A program made the position numbers and the translations under genes. 9,313 bases of DNA from Lachnospiraceae bacterium (GTDB taxonomy: Bacteria; Bacillota; Clostridia; Lachnospirales; Lachnospiraceae), in contig JAFSBP010000034.1 in NCBI GenBank assembly GCA_017437205.1, positions 1-9,313 of the forward strand, written 5' to 3'. Of this stretch, positions 6,407-9,313 are shown piece after piece (within the stretch, counting starts at the first letter, position 1; every line of letters begins with the position of its first letter). The notes below the pieces were generated by a model that was given only the letters and a program-made list of their open reading frames with translations, was not told the DNA's origin and did not search any database.

Positions 6407-9313
6407 ATGGCATTCACCCATCTTCATGTGCATACGGAATACAGCTTGCTGGACGGTTCCAGCAAGATTAAGGAGATTACCTCCCGGGCGAAGGAACTGG
6501 GAATGGATAGTCTGGCGATTACTGATCACGGAGTAATGTACGGTGTGATCGATTTTTACCGTGCGGCTCACGCGGTGGGGATAAAGCCGATCATTGGGTG
6601 CGAGGTTTACGTGACTCCCGGATCACGCTTTCAGAAAGAGGCGGGGAAGCAGGACGAGGACAGATATTACCATCTGGTGCTTTTGGCGGAGAATAACACC
6701 GGCTATGACAATCTGATGAAGATCGTGTCAAAGGGATTTGTGGACGGATTTTATTACCGGCCCAGAGTAGATTATGAGGTGCTTAACACTTACCATGAGG
6801 GAGTCATTGCTTTAAGCGCCTGTCTGGCTGGTGAGGTTCAGCGATTTTTGCAGAGAAATATGTACGAGGAGGCGGTGAAAGCTGCCCTTCGTTATCAGAA
6901 TATATTTGGAAAAGGAAACTTCTTTTTGGAGCTTCAGGATCACGGCATCCCGGAGCAGCGGATGGTGAATACCCAGCTGGTGAGGATGAGTCGTGAGACA
7001 GGTATCGAACTGGTGGCCACCAACGATGTTCACTACACATATGCGGACGATGCGACGCCGCATGATATTTTGTTATGCATTCAGACCGGAAAGAAGGTCA
7101 GCGATGAGAACCGGATGCGCTACGAGGGCGGCCAGTATTACTGTAAGTCCGAGGAGGAGATGCGCGCGCTGTTTACTTATGCGCCGCAGGCGATTGAGAA
7201 CACACACCGTATCGCAGAACGGTGTAATGTGGAGTTTGAGTTTCATGTGACTAAGCTGCCACACTACGATGTCCCCGACGGAAAAACCGCGTGGGAATAC
7301 TTAAATGAGCTTTGTGCCGAGGGACTTAAACGCAGATATCCGTCCGATGACGGATCGCTGAAGGCGCGGATGGATTACGAGCTTTCAGTTATCCGTGACA
7401 TGGGCTACGTGGATTACTTCCTCATTGTATGGGATTTTATCAATTTTGCAAAGCGAAACAATATAATGGTTGGTCCCGGACGAGGCTCGGCGGCGGGCAG
7501 TCTGGTTTCCTATGCCCTTGAGATCACGAACATTGATCCCATCAAGTACGAGCTGCTGTTTGAGCGTTTCCTAAACCCGGAGCGCGTGTCCATGCCCGAT
7601 ATCGACGTGGATTTCTGCTATGAGAGGCGGCAGGAAGTAATCGACTACGTGGTGGAAAAGTACGGAAAAGATTGTGTGGTGCAGATCGTCACCTTCGGTA
7701 CGATGGCGGCCCGTGGTGTGATCCGCGATGTGGGAAGAGTGCTTGATCTTCCCTACGCCCTCTGTGATCAGGTGGCGAAGATGATTCCCATGGAGCTCGG
7801 AATCACCATAGACAAGGCGTTGAAGATGAATCCGGAACTGCGCCAAAATTACGAGAGCAATGAGCAGATAAAGAATCTGATCGATATGTCGAAGCGCCTG
7901 GAAGGGCTTCCGAGACACACGTCCATGCATGCGGCGGGTGTGGTGATCTGTCAGAAGCCGGCAGAAGAATACGTACCCCTGTCCCGCTCCGCCGACGGCA
8001 CCATCACCACCCAGTTTACCATGACCACCTTGGAAGAACTTGGCCTTCTGAAGATGGACTTTCTGGGGCTTCGAACCTTGACTGTGATCCAGGATGCGGT
8101 GGAGATGATCGAGAGAAGCCACGGAGTTAAGATTGACATTGATCACATTGATTTTGATGATAAAAAAGTGTTGGAATCCTTGGGTACCGGAAAGAATGAC
8201 GGTGTGTTCCAGTTGGAGAGCGGCGGCATGAAGAGCTTCATGAAGGAACTTAAACCTCAGAACATGGAGGATATCATCGCCGGAATCTCGCTCTACCGCC
8301 CCGGTCCCATGGACTTCATCCCTCAGTATATTAAGGGAAAAAATTATCCTGAACAGACCACTTACCATTGTCCTCAGCTGGAGCCCATTCTGAAACCCAC
8401 CTACGGGTGCATCGTTTATCAGGAGCAGGTAATGCAGATTGTCCGCGATCTGGGCGGATACACCCTTGGACGAAGCGATCTGGTTCGCCGTGCGATGTCA
8501 AAGAAAAAAGCATCGGTCATGGAGACGGAGCGAAAGAACTTTGTCTACGGAAACGAGGCAGAAGGCGTAAAAGGCTGTGTGGCCAACGGTATTGATGAGA
8601 AGGTGGCTAATCAGATCTACGATGAGATGACCGATTTCGCAAAATATGCGTTTAATAAGTCACATGCGGCGGGGTATGCAGTGGTCTGCTACCAGACCGC
8701 TTGGCTGAAATATTATTATCCCGTGGAGTTTATGGCGGCACTGATGACCTCCGTCATTGACAATAACGCAAAGGTGACCGAGTATATTATGGTCTGCCGG
8801 CAGATGGGGATTAAACTCCTGCCCCCTGATATCAATGTGGGCGGAGCTTACTTTATCGAGGACAATGGTGCTATCCGCTATGGTCTGTCTGCAATCAAAA
8901 GTATCGGCAGCGGTGTGATCGGAGATATCGATGCAGAGCGGGAGGCGCATGGACCTTACGTGACCTTGAAGGATTTCATTGACCGCGTGGGAAGTAAAGA
9001 TCTGAACAAGCGCGTGATCGAAAATTTGATCAAGGCGGGTGCCATGGACTGTCTTCCGGGTACCAGAAAGCAGAAGATTTTTGTGGCAGCGGACATGCTT
9101 GATCAGAAAAACCGGGAGAAGAAGATTGATATCGCCGGTCAGATGAGTCTGTTTGATTTGCTGGGTGGATCCCGCGAGGAGTACGAGCCCGCGATGCCGA
9201 ACGTGGGAGAATATACAAAAGAAGACTTCCTGGCCTTTGAAAAAGAAGTGCTGGGTGTGTATGTAAGCGGTCATCCCATGGAAGAATATGAGGAGAAGTG
9301 GAAGAAAAATGCA
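6407..9313 (+). CDS. dnaE: DNA polymerase III alpha subunit DnaE (3' end outside window)
   Basis: DnaE is a replicative C-family DNA polymerase. In Firmicutes it usually works beside PolC, extending primers and taking part in lagging-strand synthesis. The frame is open for 969 codons to the window end; family members are about 1,100-1,180 residues, so the OB-fold and C-terminal region are missing. The N-terminal PHP domain keeps metal-ligand motifs: HLHVH at 5-9, ITDHG at 38-42, Glu66 in GCEVY. The palm has the acidic cluster PDIDVDF (Asp398, 400, 402) and Asp551 in KMDFLGLRTL. Other polymerase motifs are FQLES at 601-605, LYRPGPM at 629-635 and FNKSHAAGYA from 749. A clamp-binding-like QMSLF lies at 912-916, and GVYVSGHPMEEY near the end precedes the OB domain. 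AAGGAGGG at 6392-6399 lies before ATG 6407. A short AT-rich hairpin (TTGAT 6379-6383 with ATCAA 6389-6393) touches the ribosome binding site. Confidence 0.98.
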   Translation, partial: MAFTHLHVHTEYSLLDGSSKIKEITSRAKELGMDSLAITDHGVMYGVIDFYRAAHAVGIKPIIGCEVYVTPGSRFQKEAGKQDEDRYYHLVLLAENNTGYDNLMKIVSKGFVDGFYYRPRVDYEVLNTYHEGVIALSACLAGEVQRFLQRNMYEEAVKAALRYQNIFGKGNFFLELQDHGIPEQRMVNTQLVRMSRETGIELVATNDVHYTYADDATPHDILLCIQTGKKVSDENRMRYEGGQYYCKSEEEMRALFTYAPQAIENTHRIAERCNVEFEFHVTKLPHYDVPDGKTAWEYLNELCAEGLKRRYPSDDGSLKARMDYELSVIRDMGYVDYFLIVWDFINFAKRNNIMVGPGRGSAAGSLVSYALEITNIDPIKYELLFERFLNPERVSMPDIDVDFCYERRQEVIDYVVEKYGKDCVVQIVTFGTMAARGVIRDVGRVLDLPYALCDQVAKMIPMELGITIDKALKMNPELRQNYESNEQIKNLIDMSKRLEGLPRHTSMHAAGVVICQKPAEEYVPLSRSADGTITTQFTMTTLEELGLLKMDFLGLRTLTVIQDAVEMIERSHGVKIDIDHIDFDDKKVLESLGTGKNDGVFQLESGGMKSFMKELKPQNMEDIIAGISLYRPGPMDFIPQYIKGKNYPEQTTYHCPQLEPILKPTYGCIVYQEQVMQIVRDLGGYTLGRSDLVRRAMSKKKASVMETERKNFVYGNEAEGVKGCVANGIDEKVANQIYDEMTDFAKYAFNKSHAAGYAVVCYQTAWLKYYYPVEFMAALMTSVIDNNAKVTEYIMVCRQMGIKLLPPDINVGGAYFIEDNGAIRYGLSAIKSIGSGVIGDIDAEREAHGPYVTLKDFIDRVGSKDLNKRVIENLIKAGAMDCLPGTRKQKIFVAADMLDQKNREKKIDIAGQMSLFDLLGGSREEYEPAMPNVGEYTKEDFLAFEKEVLGVYVSGHPMEEYEEKWKKNA

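Noticed and set aside
7571..8368. Long open frame on the - strand (about 265 codons) opposite dnaE
   Set aside because: It lies wholly opposite well-conserved polymerase motifs, has no recognisable domain, and arises from codon bias of the true gene.

Overview
The window reads as chromosomal core DNA from a Clostridia-type Firmicute, most likely a gut Lachnospiraceae relative. The evidence is strong AGGAGG-type ribosome binding sites, moderate GC with AT-rich intergenic gaps, the hprK/murB/whiA/HPr-like neighbourhood, and a PHP-containing DnaE. All genes lie on the + strand and are tightly packed. The only sizeable non-coding gaps are 2950-3153 and 6219-6406, both under 300 bases. No tRNA, rRNA, CRISPR array, insertion sequence or phage gene was seen.

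Region 1 (1-2949): the 3' end of an alanine racemase gene (alr), a YkgJ-like cysteine-cluster protein, and uvrC, the nucleotide excision repair nuclease. The three run head to tail with a 14-base gap and then an 8-base overlap, so they look cotranscribed. UvrC keeps both nuclease centres and the four-cysteine set that can hold an iron-sulfur cluster.

Region 2 (2950-6304): an AT-rich leader with promoter-like sequences and two small hairpins, then hprK (HPr kinase/phosphorylase), murB (cell wall precursor reductase), whiA (division and chromosome regulator) and a small HPr-like gene. A strong intrinsic terminator at 6269-6299 closes the unit. The HPr-like protein keeps Ser46, the HprK target, but has Asp at position 15 in place of the PTS phosphorylation histidine and Ser in place of Arg17. 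It therefore looks like a Crh-type regulator rather than a sugar phosphocarrier, and its presumed kinase is encoded in the same unit. rapZ and glmR, often found beside whiA in Firmicutes, are absent here.

Region 3 (6305-9313): a near-consensus sigma-A promoter with an extended -10, then dnaE (DNA polymerase III alpha subunit), open to the end of the window with 969 codons present.

The window is mostly ordinary housekeeping sequence. The best candidate for something under-described is the His15-less HPr paralogue coupled to hprK, murB and whiA, which could link carbon status to wall synthesis and division.
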